Positions 8,549 through 17,519 of a DNA stretch of 64,000 bases are shown piece by piece. Position 1 is the first letter of the stretch; every line of letters starts with the position of its first letter. A program made the position numbers and the translations under genes. Origin of the DNA: CAVREM01 sp963728825 (lineage in GTDB: Bacteria; Acidobacteriota; Vicinamibacteria; Vicinamibacterales; CAVVIG01); contig CAVSLA010000004.1 in NCBI GenBank assembly GCA_963728825.1, positions 1,178,001 through 1,242,000 on the forward strand, given 5' to 3'. The notes below the pieces were generated by a model that was given only the letters and a program-made list of their open reading frames with translations, was not told the origin of the DNA and ran no database searches.

Positions 8549-9166
8549 TCATGCCGTCGCGCGCCGTCTGGACCTGCGCGGGGCGCGGACCATCCGGATA
8601 ATCGTGATCGTCGTGAGCAGGCCTCCGATCGCGAGCAAGCCCAGCACGAGATTCGCCACCAGCGGTGACTCGAGCCAATCGAGCGTTTTCGGCCCGAAGC
8701 GGCGCGCCAGCAACGCCTCGGTCGCGAAGCGTGCGAACCGGCATGCTGCAAGAGTGGTGAAGAACGTCGCGCCCCTGACCTCGAGCGCACCCGCAACCAG
8801 CAGAATCGGTGTGAAGGGGAAAGGCGGTGGGATCAGGCTGAGCGTCGCGAGGGCAGTCGTGCGCGTGCTCTTCTTGATTCGACGTCGTGCCGACTCGAGG
8901 TGGCGGTGGGTGACGAACCGTTCGAGGCCGGCATCGCCGACCTTCGCGCCCATCCAGAAGGTGAGCAGCGAGCCGGCAAGGGATCCGACGGTCGCCAGCA
9001 ATGCGATCGTCCACCAGGGCGCTGCCCCGCGCATCGCGAAGACGATCGTCGCCGCATCGATGCCGAACGGCAGCCAGAAAAACAGCGTCGAGTCGAGCGT
9101 CGCGAGAATCAGGATTCCGACGGGAGACGTGAACGTTGTGAGGACCCACTGTGTGAGGCTTCGCAT
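8549..9166 (-). CDS. DedA/VTT-family membrane protein (YqaA-like)
   Basis: 205 residues with about five hydrophobic segments. Features include the re-entrant-loop-like GSLAGSLLTFWMGAKVGDAG and the Pro-rich LSIPPPFPFTPILLVAGAL-type segment seen in SNARE-associated/DedA proteins. These proteins sit in the inner membrane and are linked to lipid flipping and membrane homeostasis. Placement 30 nt downstream of the kinase suggests co-expression with the ABC/two-component operon, which would fit an envelope-stress role (inference). Confidence 0.75.
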   Translation of the reverse strand: MRSLTQWVLTTFTSPVGILILATLDSTLFFWLPFGIDAATIVFAMRGAAPWWTIALLATVGSLAGSLLTFWMGAKVGDAGLERFVTHRHLESARRRIKKSTRTTALATLSLIPPPFPFTPILLVAGALEVRGATFFTTLAACRFARFATEALLARRFGPKTLDWLESPLVANLVLGLLAIGGLLTTITIIRMVRAPRRSRRRATA

Positions 9167-9196
9167 TGGAATAGGCGGCAGGTGACCGCCAGGCCC

Positions 9197-10546
9197 TTAC
9201 AGCGGGATTTTCAGGAGCGCACGGCAGCCTGGGCCGTCGCTGCGGTTTTCGAGCGTCAGCGTGCCGCCGTGTGCCTCTGCGATCTGGCGGCTGAGGACGA
9301 GGCCGATTCCCGAACCGCCGGGCTTGGTCGTGAAAAACGGCACGAACAGATTGGATGCATTCGACAGGCCAGCCCCTTCATCGTCCACCCACACGTTCAG
9401 CGTCCTGCCCTCACGGCGCCATCCGACGCTGACGTCGCCGCCGGTTTCGATCGCCGCGTCAGCCGCATTGCGGAGGAGGTTGATGACGAGCTGCTCCAGC
9501 TGATCGGGATCGGCGCGCACGCCGATGTCCGGTCCTCCGTCGATGCGAACGGGGATGCGGGTTTCGACCCTGACAGCGCGCGCGATGAACTCAGGAACCT
9601 GAATCGTCGCGAGGCGTGGCGCAGGCAGCTTCGCGAGTTGTGCATATGCGGTCGTGAAACGGCTCAACGCGTCCGATCGCGCGGCGATGACGGTCAGCCC
9701 CCGCTTCATGTCGTCTTTCAGCTCGCCCCACCAGGCGGGATCACCATTGTTACTGCCGTGCGCCAGCATCGAGTCGAGACTGCCGGCAATCGACTTGATT
9801 GGTGCAAGGGAGTTGTTGATTTCGTGGCCGATGACACGAATCAACCGCTGCCAGGCCTGGCGTTCCTCGTCTCGCAGAGGTCGGCTGACATCGGCCAGCA
9901 CCAGGAGCTGATGCGGCCGCCCTTGCTCGCGAAACGTCGTGCGGCGTACTTCCCACCGGCCGGTGGCGCCCGGAAACGAAACGTCTTCGATGCGCGGCGT
10001 GGCACCCTGCAGGCACGCGGTCAGACCAAGTTCGTCGGCCGAGCGGCCGAGTAACTGCTCGGGGGGTTTTCCCAGCAGTCGTTCGCCGGCCCGGTTGACC
10101 AGTCTTAGCAGCTGATCGCCATCGAACGTAAAGACCGCTACGTCGATCTCCACCATCACGGTGCGCAGGAGGGCGCCGGCCTCGAGCGCTCCGAGACGCT
10201 GGTCGTGGAGCGTCGACGCCAGCTCGTTTACTTCGAGCATGAGGGCGGCCAGCGGGTCATCACCGGTCAGCGCCGCGCGGCCGCCGGCGCCACGCGCGCG
10301 GATGGAGAAGTCCCGCTCGCGCAACGCGGCCAGCAGATTCGAGACCGTTTGCAACGGGAGGACGACCCGGTGGCGGGCTGCGAACGAGCACCCTAACCAG
10401 ATCCCGACGATGAAGACCGTCAGGGTCCACTGGACCTTCGCGGTGTAATCGCCCGTCCAGAGCAGAACGAGCGAGACCAGCGCCGCCGGAGCACCGGCAG
10501 CCAGCGCGAGCAGCAGGATGCGCTGGTCAAATCTGAGATTCTGCAA
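9197..10546 (-). CDS. Membrane sensor histidine kinase, NtrY/NtrB type
   Basis: 449 residues. Two membrane helices lie at about residues 9-30 and 40-56, followed by a HAMP-like linker and a PAS-like domain (about 125-220). The dimerisation/phosphoacceptor domain has His241 in VIGHEINNSLAPIKS. The ATPase domain has NLLRNAADAA, DDEGAGLSN and FFTTKPGGSGIGL boxes. It probably phosphorylates the regulator encoded just upstream (10638-11996). The only start near the expected N-terminus is a TTG lying inside an AT-rich inverted repeat, without a clear ribosome site, so the true start is uncertain by some residues. Confidence 0.85.
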   Translation of the reverse strand: MQNLRFDQRILLLALAAGAPAALVSLVLLWTGDYTAKVQWTLTVFIVGIWLGCSFAARHRVVLPLQTVSNLLAALRERDFSIRARGAGGRAALTGDDPLAALMLEVNELASTLHDQRLGALEAGALLRTVMVEIDVAVFTFDGDQLLRLVNRAGERLLGKPPEQLLGRSADELGLTACLQGATPRIEDVSFPGATGRWEVRRTTFREQGRPHQLLVLADVSRPLRDEERQAWQRLIRVIGHEINNSLAPIKSIAGSLDSMLAHGSNNGDPAWWGELKDDMKRGLTVIAARSDALSRFTTAYAQLAKLPAPRLATIQVPEFIARAVRVETRIPVRIDGGPDIGVRADPDQLEQLVINLLRNAADAAIETGGDVSVGWRREGRTLNVWVDDEGAGLSNASNLFVPFFTTKPGGSGIGLVLSRQIAEAHGGTLTLENRSDGPGCRALLKIPL

Positions 10547-10630
10547 TTTACAATTTACAATTTGAAATTGGCAATGCGTTCAGCGTTCATCCGTCATTCC
10601 CACTTGTAAATTTCAAATTGTAAATTACTG
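10541..10630. repeat. AT-rich 18-bp perfect inverted repeat between kinase and regulator
   Basis: AATTTACAATTTGAAATT (10552-10569) and its exact reverse complement (10609-10626) are separated by 39 nt. Extra CAATTTA units surround them. The AT-rich tract stands out in GC-rich surroundings. It lies between the co-directional regulator and kinase genes and overlaps the kinase start. Confidence 0.8.
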
Positions 10631-10637
10631 ATCTGCG

Positions 10638-11996
10638 TCAGAGTCCATAATGCTGCAGCCGTCGGTACAGCGCACTTCGGCTCAGCCCGAGCGCCTTGGC
10701 GGCCTGGCTCACGTTGCCTTCGTGCCGGGCCATGGCCTTGCGGATCAGGAATCCTTCGACTTCCTCGAGACTCATGTCTTCGACGCGCGAGGCGCCGTCG
10801 CGCTCCGCCCGCAGGCCCAGATCGGCGACGCGCACGGCCGGCCGTTCGGCCATCAGCACGCCCCGTTCGACCGCGTGATCGAGCTCCCGGATGTTTCCTG
10901 GCCACGAATGGTGGAGCAGGGCCTGCATCGCGGCGGACTCGAAGCCGGTCAGCGTCTTGCGGTAGCGGCGCGCATGCTGCCGGAGAAAGTGGGCGGCGAG
11001 CGGCGGGATGTCCTCGCGGCGGTTCCTGAGCGCCGGCAGCTGCACCTCGATCGTGTTCAGGCGGAACAACAGATCCTGCCGGAATCGACCGGCGGCGACC
11101 TCGTCAGAAAGTCTGGCGTTGGTGGCCGACAGAATCCGCACGTTGACCCGGCGGGTCCGCGACGATCCGACGCGCTCGAACTCACCGGTCTCCAGCACGC
11201 GTAATAACTTGGGCTGAAGGTTGAGCGGCACGTTGGCGATCTCGTCGAGAAACAGCGTGGCGCCGTCGGCCAGCTCGAACCGTCCCACGCGATCGGTCTT
11301 CGCGTCGGTGAAGGCGCCTTTGACGTGGCCGAACAGCTCGCTTTCGAAGACGCCCTCGGACAGACCCGCGGCGTTGACGGTGACCAGCCCGCGCCCGGCG
11401 CGCGGCGAGGCCGCATGAATCGCCTGGGCGAGAGTGCCTTTCCCGGTGCCGTTTTCGCCGGTGATCAGCACGTTGGCGTCCGACGGTCCGACCCGCTGCA
11501 CGATTTCCAGCACCGGCCGCATCGCCGGCGCCTCGGCGATGAGCAGCGGACCGGCCTCCGGCTTCAGCGCCCGGTTCTCGGCTTCGAGACGCTGCTGACG
11601 GCGCAACGCTCTCGACAGCTCCACTTGTGTGCGGACGATGGCGAGGACGCGCGGATTGTCCCAGGGCTTCTGGATGAAGTCGCGCGCACCGCGCCGCATG
11701 GCTTCGACCGCCACGTCGACGCTTCCCCAGGCGGTCATGACGATCGTCGGCAGCGTCGGATCGTGAGCCTGCAGCCTGGTCAGCAGGTCCAAGCCCTCCT
11801 CGCCGGAAGTCGTGTCGCGCGCGTAATTGAGATCGATCAGGACGGCGTCGAAATCACGCGTCTGGACGGCGTCGATGATCCCGGCCGGCGATCCAGCCGA
11901 CTCGATGCGGTAGCCTTCGCCCTTGAGCAGCAGCCGCAGCGCTTCGAGCACGTCGGGCTGGTCGTCCGCGATGAGGATCCGCGGCTGACAATCCAT
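10638..11996 (-). CDS. Sigma-54-type response regulator, NtrC family, variant GAFTDA loop
   Basis: 452 residues. The receiver domain has phospho-acceptor Asp55 in LIDLNYAR, with an extended loop before EEGLDLL. The AAA+ domain has Walker A GENGTGKG, Walker B LFLDEIA and the arginine-finger region FRQDLLFRLN. A Fis-type helix-turn-helix sits at the C-terminus (GNVSQAAKALGLSRSALYRRL). The sigma-54 contact loop reads GAFTDA instead of GAFTGA, a variant whose effect I cannot predict. Its partner is the kinase at 9197-10546, and its likely target is the ABC operon it belongs to. The upstream gap is filled by a repeat tract. Confidence 0.9.
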   Translation of the reverse strand: MDCQPRILIADDQPDVLEALRLLLKGEGYRIESAGSPAGIIDAVQTRDFDAVLIDLNYARDTTSGEEGLDLLTRLQAHDPTLPTIVMTAWGSVDVAVEAMRRGARDFIQKPWDNPRVLAIVRTQVELSRALRRQQRLEAENRALKPEAGPLLIAEAPAMRPVLEIVQRVGPSDANVLITGENGTGKGTLAQAIHAASPRAGRGLVTVNAAGLSEGVFESELFGHVKGAFTDAKTDRVGRFELADGATLFLDEIANVPLNLQPKLLRVLETGEFERVGSSRTRRVNVRILSATNARLSDEVAAGRFRQDLLFRLNTIEVQLPALRNRREDIPPLAAHFLRQHARRYRKTLTGFESAAMQALLHHSWPGNIRELDHAVERGVLMAERPAVRVADLGLRAERDGASRVEDMSLEEVEGFLIRKAMARHEGNVSQAAKALGLSRSALYRRLQHYGL

Positions 11997-11997
11997 A

Positions 11998-12212
11998 TAG
12001 TCAGTAGTCCGTAGTCGGGAGTCAGTAGTCAGTAGTCAGTAGTCAGTAGTCAGTAGTCAGTAGTCAGTAGTCAGTAGTCTAGTAGTCTGTAGTCGAGAGT
12101 GGAGAGTCGACTACCGACTCTCCTCTACCGACTACCGACTCTCGACTACCGACTCTCGACTACCAACTACCGACTACCGACTCTCGACTACCGACTACCG
12201 ACTCTCGACTAT
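11998..12212. repeat. Low-complexity tract (AGTAGTC / CTACCGACTCTCGA)
   Basis: About 215 bp. The first half is tandem AGTCAGT/AGTAGTC units with period 7; the second half is CTACCGACTCTCGA-like units that are partly complementary to the first. It fills the whole gap between the ABC ATPase and the regulator gene. There are no spaced unique spacers, so it is not a CRISPR array. A related tract is at 48631-48756. Confidence 0.8.
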
Positions 12213-12881
12213 CTAATCGTCGACGACCCAGCCGTCACGCAGGTGCACGATGCGGCTGCCGTACGAAGCGTTGACCTCGGAGTGAGTGACCTGGATGATC
12301 GTCGTGCCCGCGTCGTTCAGCGTGCGGAACAGCTCCATGATCTCTTTGCCCTGTGCGGAGTGGAGGTTGCCGGTCGGTTCGTCAGCCAGCAGCACCTGGG
12401 GATTGGCGATCACCGCGCGCGCCACGCCCACCAGCTGCTGCTGACCGCCTGACAGCTGGTTGGGATACAGGTCCTTCTTCCCGACGATCTGAAACCGATC
12501 GAGCACGTCGGCGACCATGCTCTGGCGATCTTTGCGGCTCACGTTGCGATAGGACAGCGGGATCTCCAGGTTCTCGTAGACCGTCAGGTTGTCGAGCAGG
12601 TGATAGCTCTGGAAGACGAAACCAATATGCTGCTTGTGAAGCTCCGCGCGCTGCTTGGCGTTCAGGCGGTGGACCGGCTGCTCCATGAAGTAGTACTCGC
12701 CGTCCCACGCGCTGTCGTGCATGCCGAGGATGTGGAGCAGCGTCGACTTGCCGGCCCCGGACGGCCCCATGATCGAGACGAACTCGCCCGGCTTGATGTC
12801 CAGATTGATGCGGCGCAGGACGTACGTGCGGCCGACGCCGTGTGGATATGACTTCTCGATGTTGCGAAGGGAAATGAGCAT
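12213..12881 (-). CDS. ABC transporter ATPase, MacB/LolD type (second copy)
   Basis: 222 residues. Walker A is GPSGAGKSTLL, Q-loop region GFVFQSYHLL, signature LSGGQQQL, Walker B VLLADEPTGNL, and switch His is in VTHSE. It is closest in style to the ATPases of MacB/LolCDE-type exporters that work on the periplasmic side rather than pumping substrate through the membrane. It follows the permease by 26 nt. The operon therefore holds two ATPases for one permease; whether they form a heterodimer or this one serves another permease is unknown. Confidence 0.88.
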   Translation of the reverse strand: MLISLRNIEKSYPHGVGRTYVLRRINLDIKPGEFVSIMGPSGAGKSTLLHILGMHDSAWDGEYYFMEQPVHRLNAKQRAELHKQHIGFVFQSYHLLDNLTVYENLEIPLSYRNVSRKDRQSMVADVLDRFQIVGKKDLYPNQLSGGQQQLVGVARAVIANPQVLLADEPTGNLHSAQGKEIMELFRTLNDAGTTIIQVTHSEVNASYGSRIVHLRDGWVVDD

Positions 12882-12907
12882 AGACGTGCCCCGTCAGTCG
12901 TCGTGTC

Positions 12908-15316
12908 CTACTCGGTCCTGAGCGCCACCATCGGGTCGACGCGCGTCGCCCGCCGCGCCGGCAGATATGCGGCGACCAGCACGACGCCCAGCAGCATGCC
13001 GGAGACGACCGCAAAGGTCACCGGATCGGAGGGGCTGACGCCGAACAGCAGCCCGCCGAGCAGCCGGGCCGCAGCGAACGCACCGACGAGGCCGATGGCG
13101 ACGCCCGTGACGCCCATGCGCAGCGCCTGCGTCACGACCATGCCTCGCACGTCCGCCGATTGCGCTCCCAACGCCATGCGAATCCCGATCTCGCGGCTGC
13201 GTTGTGCCACCGCATACGACATCACGCCGTAGAGGCCGCATCCAGCGAGAAACAGCGCGAGCGCGGCGAAGCCGGCGATGAGCATCGCGTTGAAACGAGG
13301 GGTCGCGACCGCCTGCGCGAGATACTGATCGATCGTCCGCACGTCACCGGCAGCCAGGTCCGGATCGACGGCCGCGATCGCGCTGCGCAGCGAACCGGCG
13401 AGCGATGACGGATCTGCGGTCGTCCGCGCGGCCACGGCAAGGAATGGCCACGGCGTCTGCGGGAAGGGTGTGTACAACTGCGGGCCGGCGCTTTCGGTGA
13501 GGTCTCTGTGCTTCACATCCCCGACGATGCCAACAATCTCGCGCGAGACCCCTCGATAGCTCGTCAGCCGCTTGCCGATCGCATCGTCGTCCGGCCAGAA
13601 ACGCCGTGCCATGGTTTCGTTGATGATGGCGACGCTTGGGCCATCCTCGTCGTCGCGAGCCGTGAACACGCGCCCGCGGACAAGCGGGATCCCCATCGTG
13701 GCGAAGTAATCGGGACTTACCGCGAAGCCGGCCGCCGTCGGACGATCGGCGGGATTATTCAGGGGGCGGTCGTCGACGGTGAATCCGGCGCCCAGCGAGC
13801 TGCCGCTCATCGGCAACGTGGTGGCGACGGCCGCCGAGCGGAGCCCTGGCGCCGCCGACGTGCTTTCGACGAGCCGACGATAGAACCCGATCTGCGCAGC
13901 CTCATCAGGATAGCGCGCGCCCGGCAGCAGGAGCTGCATCGTCACCGCGTTCTGCACCACGAACCCGGGCTCGACCTGCTGAAGACGGAGAAAGCTCCGC
14001 ACCATCAGACCCGCGGCACTGAGCAGTACAAGGGAAAGGGCGACCTCCGACACCACGAGGGCGTAACGCGTCCGCGCCGACCGTGCACCGCTTGAGCCGC
14101 GGCTGCTGTCTTTCAGCGTTTCGCCGTGATCCGATCGCGATAGCTGGAGCGCGGGCGCGATGCCGAAAACGATAGCGGTGGCCATCGAGACGAGGGCCGT
14201 GAAGGCAAGGACGACGGTGTCGATGCGGGCAGCCGTCAAGCGCGGGATCTCCAGTGGCGTGGCGGCCACCAGCGCCGCGACGCCCCAGAGCGCGACTATC
14301 ACGCCGACCGATCCCGCCGCAATCGAGAGCACCAGGGATTCGGCCAGAAGCTGCCGAATGAGTCGTCCGCGGCTGGCGCCGAGCGCCATGCGGATGGCGA
14401 TCTCACGCTGACGTGTCGCGCCGCGGGCGAGCAGCAGATTGGCGACGTTGGCGCACGCAATCAGTAGCACGACACCGACTGCGCCAAGCAGCATGTTCAA
14501 GCCGCCGCGGTAGTCGTCGACGATGTGCGCGGCCAGCGGCTGCGCCCGTACACCACGCCCGGCGTTAGTCGTCGGATACTGCTGCGCCAGCCGAGTCGCG
14601 ATGGCCGTCAGCTCGGCCTCGGCCTGTGCCGCGGTCGCTGCGCCCTGCAGCCGGCCGATGGCGGTCATGAACGAGGCGCCGCGACCGTCCATAAGGCCGG
14701 CCATGAACGGCTCTGCAACCATCGGCAGCCAGATTTCCACGCGATCCGCCTGATAGGGGAACTCGAAGGTCGCGGGCATCACGCCGACGATCGTGAACGC
14801 CCGACCGTCGAGCGTCATCGGCCGGCCGATGACCTCGGGATCGCCGGCGAACCGCCCGCGCCACAGCAACTCCGAGAGGATGGCAACCGGCGCGGCACCC
14901 TTCACATTGTCGCCGGGCTCGAACAGCCGGCCCGCGATCGATGAAACGCCAAGTACCGGAAAGAAATCGGGCGTGACGAACGCGGCCTCGAGGCCGTCGG
15001 CGGCGCCACCGCCGGTCACGGTGGTCCCCCCGGTCGCGTAGCCGGCCATGCGCTCGATCGTCTCCGCCTGGTCCCGGAAATCGACGAAGTCCGGGTAGGC
15101 CAGTGTCGTCCCGGCGCCATCTTCTCGCCTGACGCCCTCCACTGCGACGAGCCGCGAAGGTTCGGCGAACGGCAGCGGCTTCAGTGCGACGCCGTAGACG
15201 ATACTGAAGATCGCGGTGTTGGCTCCGATGCCGAGGCCAAGGATCGCGACGACCAGCGCCGTGAAGGCGGGCGTCTGGACGAGCACCCGAAAGGCATGAC
15301 GGACATCCTGGGTCAG
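12908..15316 (-). CDS. MacB/FtsX-type ABC permease (ADOP-like)
   Basis: 802 residues from a CTG that overlaps the upstream ATPase stop as CTGA. The longer ATG frame at 15415 would overlap that gene by about 100 nt and lacks family-like sequence. Starting at CTG gives (M)TQDVRHAFRVLVQTPAF, the usual beginning of ADOP permeases. Two repeats are present, each with a periplasmic MacB core domain and FtsX membrane segments: GIGANTAIFSIVYGVAL at the N-terminus, RGATRQREIAIRMALGASRG mid-protein and RSREIGIRMALGAQSADVRG near the C-terminus. It probably works with the flanking ATPases and the adaptor to move substrates from the periplasm or to transduce force across the envelope. Confidence 0.88.
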   Translation of the reverse strand: MTQDVRHAFRVLVQTPAFTALVVAILGLGIGANTAIFSIVYGVALKPLPFAEPSRLVAVEGVRREDGAGTTLAYPDFVDFRDQAETIERMAGYATGGTTVTGGGAADGLEAAFVTPDFFPVLGVSSIAGRLFEPGDNVKGAAPVAILSELLWRGRFAGDPEVIGRPMTLDGRAFTIVGVMPATFEFPYQADRVEIWLPMVAEPFMAGLMDGRGASFMTAIGRLQGAATAAQAEAELTAIATRLAQQYPTTNAGRGVRAQPLAAHIVDDYRGGLNMLLGAVGVVLLIACANVANLLLARGATRQREIAIRMALGASRGRLIRQLLAESLVLSIAAGSVGVIVALWGVAALVAATPLEIPRLTAARIDTVVLAFTALVSMATAIVFGIAPALQLSRSDHGETLKDSSRGSSGARSARTRYALVVSEVALSLVLLSAAGLMVRSFLRLQQVEPGFVVQNAVTMQLLLPGARYPDEAAQIGFYRRLVESTSAAPGLRSAAVATTLPMSGSSLGAGFTVDDRPLNNPADRPTAAGFAVSPDYFATMGIPLVRGRVFTARDDEDGPSVAIINETMARRFWPDDDAIGKRLTSYRGVSREIVGIVGDVKHRDLTESAGPQLYTPFPQTPWPFLAVAARTTADPSSLAGSLRSAIAAVDPDLAAGDVRTIDQYLAQAVATPRFNAMLIAGFAALALFLAGCGLYGVMSYAVAQRSREIGIRMALGAQSADVRGMVVTQALRMGVTGVAIGLVGAFAAARLLGGLLFGVSPSDPVTFAVVSGMLLGVVLVAAYLPARRATRVDPMVALRTE

Positions 15317-16020
15317 TTCGCCATCTCCATGTGCTCCTCGACGACGCGGCCGTCGAAGAGATGGATGCTGCGGTCGGCGTGCCGCGCGTAGCGCGGGTCG
15401 TGCGTCACCATGCAAATCGTCGCCCCGGCCTGGTGCAGCTCTCGAAGCAGATCCATGACCGCTTCGCCGCTGCGCGAGTCGAGGTTGCCGGTCGGCTCGT
15501 CGGCCAGCAGAATCAAAGGCTCACCAGCCACCGCGCGCGCCACCGCGACGCGCTGCTGCTGACCGCCGGACAGCTGACTGGGCAGATGCTTCGCGCGGTG
15601 TCCCATGCCGACGCGCTCGAGGGCGGCCTCGGCGCGCTGCCGCCGCTCGCTCGACTTCATGCCGCGGTAGGTGAGCGGCAGCTCGACGTTCTCGAACACC
15701 GTCAAATCGCCAATCAGGTTGAAGCTCTGAAAGATGAACCCGATTTCACGGTTTCGGACGCGCGCCCGCTCTGACGCCGGCAGCGTCGCGACCGGTCGAT
15801 CGTTGAGGAGGTACTGGCCTTCGGTCGGGGAGTCGAGGAGCCCCAGAATCGACAGCAGCGTTGACTTGCCGCAGCCCGACGGCCCGGCGATCGAGACGTA
15901 TTCGCCCTTCCCGATCACCATGTGAACGCCCGACAAAGCGTGGGTCTCGACCTCATCGGTGTAGAACACCTTGGTCACGCCATCGAGCTTCAGCAGTGGC
16001 TGCAGTCCATTGTTCGCCAT
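15313..16020 (-). CDS. ABC transporter ATPase, MacB/LolD type (first copy)
   Basis: 235 residues. Walker A GPSGCGKSTLL, Q-loop GFIFQSFNLI, signature LSGGQQQRVAVARAV, Walker B ILLADEPTGNLDS, and switch His in VTHDPRYA. Its stop overlaps the permease start as CTGA, so translation is probably coupled. It lies 45 nt after the adaptor gene; that gap contains another TTTGACTTTTGACT low-complexity stretch. It likely powers the permease encoded next. Confidence 0.9.
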   Translation of the reverse strand: MANNGLQPLLKLDGVTKVFYTDEVETHALSGVHMVIGKGEYVSIAGPSGCGKSTLLSILGLLDSPTEGQYLLNDRPVATLPASERARVRNREIGFIFQSFNLIGDLTVFENVELPLTYRGMKSSERRQRAEAALERVGMGHRAKHLPSQLSGGQQQRVAVARAVAGEPLILLADEPTGNLDSRSGEAVMDLLRELHQAGATICMVTHDPRYARHADRSIHLFDGRVVEEHMEMAN

Positions 16021-16065
16021 TCTGGTTGTCCTTTGACTTTTGACTGTAGGCTTTCGGTTCTCAAC

Positions 16066-17325
16066 TCAACGGAGTCGCACACGGTCGAATGCATCCCACG
16101 CCGACATGTCCGACAGAATCACCTTGTCGCCGACGGCCAGACCCTCGACCACTTCCACGGTATTGACCGACGTTCTTCCCAGCTTGACCTGAACGCGGCT
16201 GGCGCCGGCGCCGTCCGGATCCTTCTTGAACAGCATCACCACCGCCTGATCGGCGCCGAATGCCGGACGTCCCACGTACATCACGTCGTCCAGCCGCTCG
16301 AGGACGATTTTGCCGTCGACGCTCAGGTCGGGCACCGCCCCGCGCGGCAGATCGCCGTCCAATGAGACGTCAACCGTCCGCGTTCCGTTCTGCACAGAGG
16401 GGTCGATTCGGACGACCTGGCCGGGAATGAATCCGTGGCGGGTGTCGATTTCGGCGCGCTGGCCGATCTGAATATCGCGGGCCTGGGTTTCGGCGATCTT
16501 GATCTCCGCCATCAGCCGGCTTGGATTGGCCACCCGGGCCAGGTTGGCCCCGGGGCCGACCTGCGCGCCGACGGCGATTTCTGCGGGAATCAGCTGCAGA
16601 ACACCCTCGATGCCGGCGCGGACCTTGAGCTCGTCGTGCTGCCGGCGGCGCAAATCGACCACCGCCCGGGCCTGGTCGACCGCCGCCTGTTGGACGGCCA
16701 GCTGGGCGCGGCTCGAATCGGCCCGGCTCGCCAGCTGCTCCTGGGCGATTTGATGGCGGACCGACAGCTGCTGGGCATCGAGCTGCGACTGCTTCAACTG
16801 CAGCTCCGAGACCAGCTGGTCCTTGGCTAACGCCTCGTTCATCTGGACCTGCATCTTGGCGCGGTTGTAGTCGGCTTCGATGCTCGCGCCGCTCGCGCGC
16901 TGGCTGAGCAGCTCGTTCTGTACCTGCACTTTGAGGTTCACGAGCGACGCCTCGGCTGATTGCAGCTGGAGCTCCGCGTTACGCAGCTCCTGATCGAGCT
17001 GCGGGTTGCTCAGCTCGAGAATGATGCTGTCCGCCTTCACTGGAGTGCCGGGACGCAGGACGATCCGCTCGACGCGCCCCTGCGTGGTCGACGGAATCCA
17101 TCGGATGTCTTCGGGCACCAGCGTCCCCAATCCGCGGACCTCGCGCACCATCGGCCCTCGCTTGACGACGTCCTCCCAGACTGTGCTGCCTTCGACAACT
17201 GGCGCGGCTGGCTGGAGATTCGCGAGCACGTAGCTGACGAGGCCGACGACGATGATCCCGGCCGTCGCGAATGCGATCTGCCGCATCCGCTTCCGCCTTG
17301 CATTGGACGGGCGAGCAATATCCAT
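16066..17325 (-). CDS. Periplasmic adaptor (membrane-fusion protein, HlyD/MacA-like)
   Basis: 419 residues. One N-terminal membrane anchor (about residues 16-34) is followed by a barrel-sandwich hybrid (lipoyl) half near ERIVLRPGTPVKADSIILEL. A long helical hairpin rich in Gln, Glu and Ala spans about residues 110-230. The second lipoyl half (LKVRAGIEGVLQLIPAEIAVG) and beta-barrel domains complete it. Such adaptors join inner-membrane MacB-type transporters to an outer-membrane channel; no TolC-like gene is in the window. It is the first gene of the operon and has a good sigma-70 promoter at 17415-17442. Confidence 0.88.
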   Translation of the reverse strand: MDIARPSNARRKRMRQIAFATAGIIVVGLVSYVLANLQPAAPVVEGSTVWEDVVKRGPMVREVRGLGTLVPEDIRWIPSTTQGRVERIVLRPGTPVKADSIILELSNPQLDQELRNAELQLQSAEASLVNLKVQVQNELLSQRASGASIEADYNRAKMQVQMNEALAKDQLVSELQLKQSQLDAQQLSVRHQIAQEQLASRADSSRAQLAVQQAAVDQARAVVDLRRRQHDELKVRAGIEGVLQLIPAEIAVGAQVGPGANLARVANPSRLMAEIKIAETQARDIQIGQRAEIDTRHGFIPGQVVRIDPSVQNGTRTVDVSLDGDLPRGAVPDLSVDGKIVLERLDDVMYVGRPAFGADQAVVMLFKKDPDGAGASRVQVKLGRTSVNTVEVVEGLAVGDKVILSDMSAWDAFDRVRLR

Positions 17326-17414
17326 GGTTGGTGTGTTAGACGGTAAAAATTTGTATCCCGATCGGCAACCCTCGAACGCAAGCGGGCCGCCACGCGTATC
17401 CGAATGGATAAAGG

Positions 17415-17442
17415 ATTATAGAACAGGAACTTACACGGTCAA
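17415..17442 (-). promoter_or_regulatory. Sigma-70 promoter of the adaptor/ABC/two-component operon
   Basis: On the minus strand, TTGACC (17442-17437) and TATAAT (17420-17415) are separated by 16 nt. The predicted transcript start is near 17408, leaving a leader of about 80 nt before the ATG at 17325. It is the best-looking housekeeping promoter in the window. Confidence 0.7.
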
Positions 17443-17478
17443 GCAAAGTAGCAGGGAGGTCGAAAAACTGTCCGTTTG

Positions 17479-17490
17479 TGGGACGTCCCA
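17479..17490. promoter_or_regulatory. Perfect 12-bp palindrome upstream of the ABC operon promoter
   Basis: TGGGACGTCCCA lies 36 nt upstream of the -35 box, a position suited to an activator site. Which protein binds is unknown. It could also be chance in GC-rich DNA. Confidence 0.4.
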
Positions 17491-17519
17491 ATCCCATTCC
17501 CGAACGCTCGCATCGCATG

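Noticed and set aside
11998..12212. Possible CRISPR array
   Set aside because: The repeats are 7-nt tandem words with no unique spacers and no cas genes nearby.
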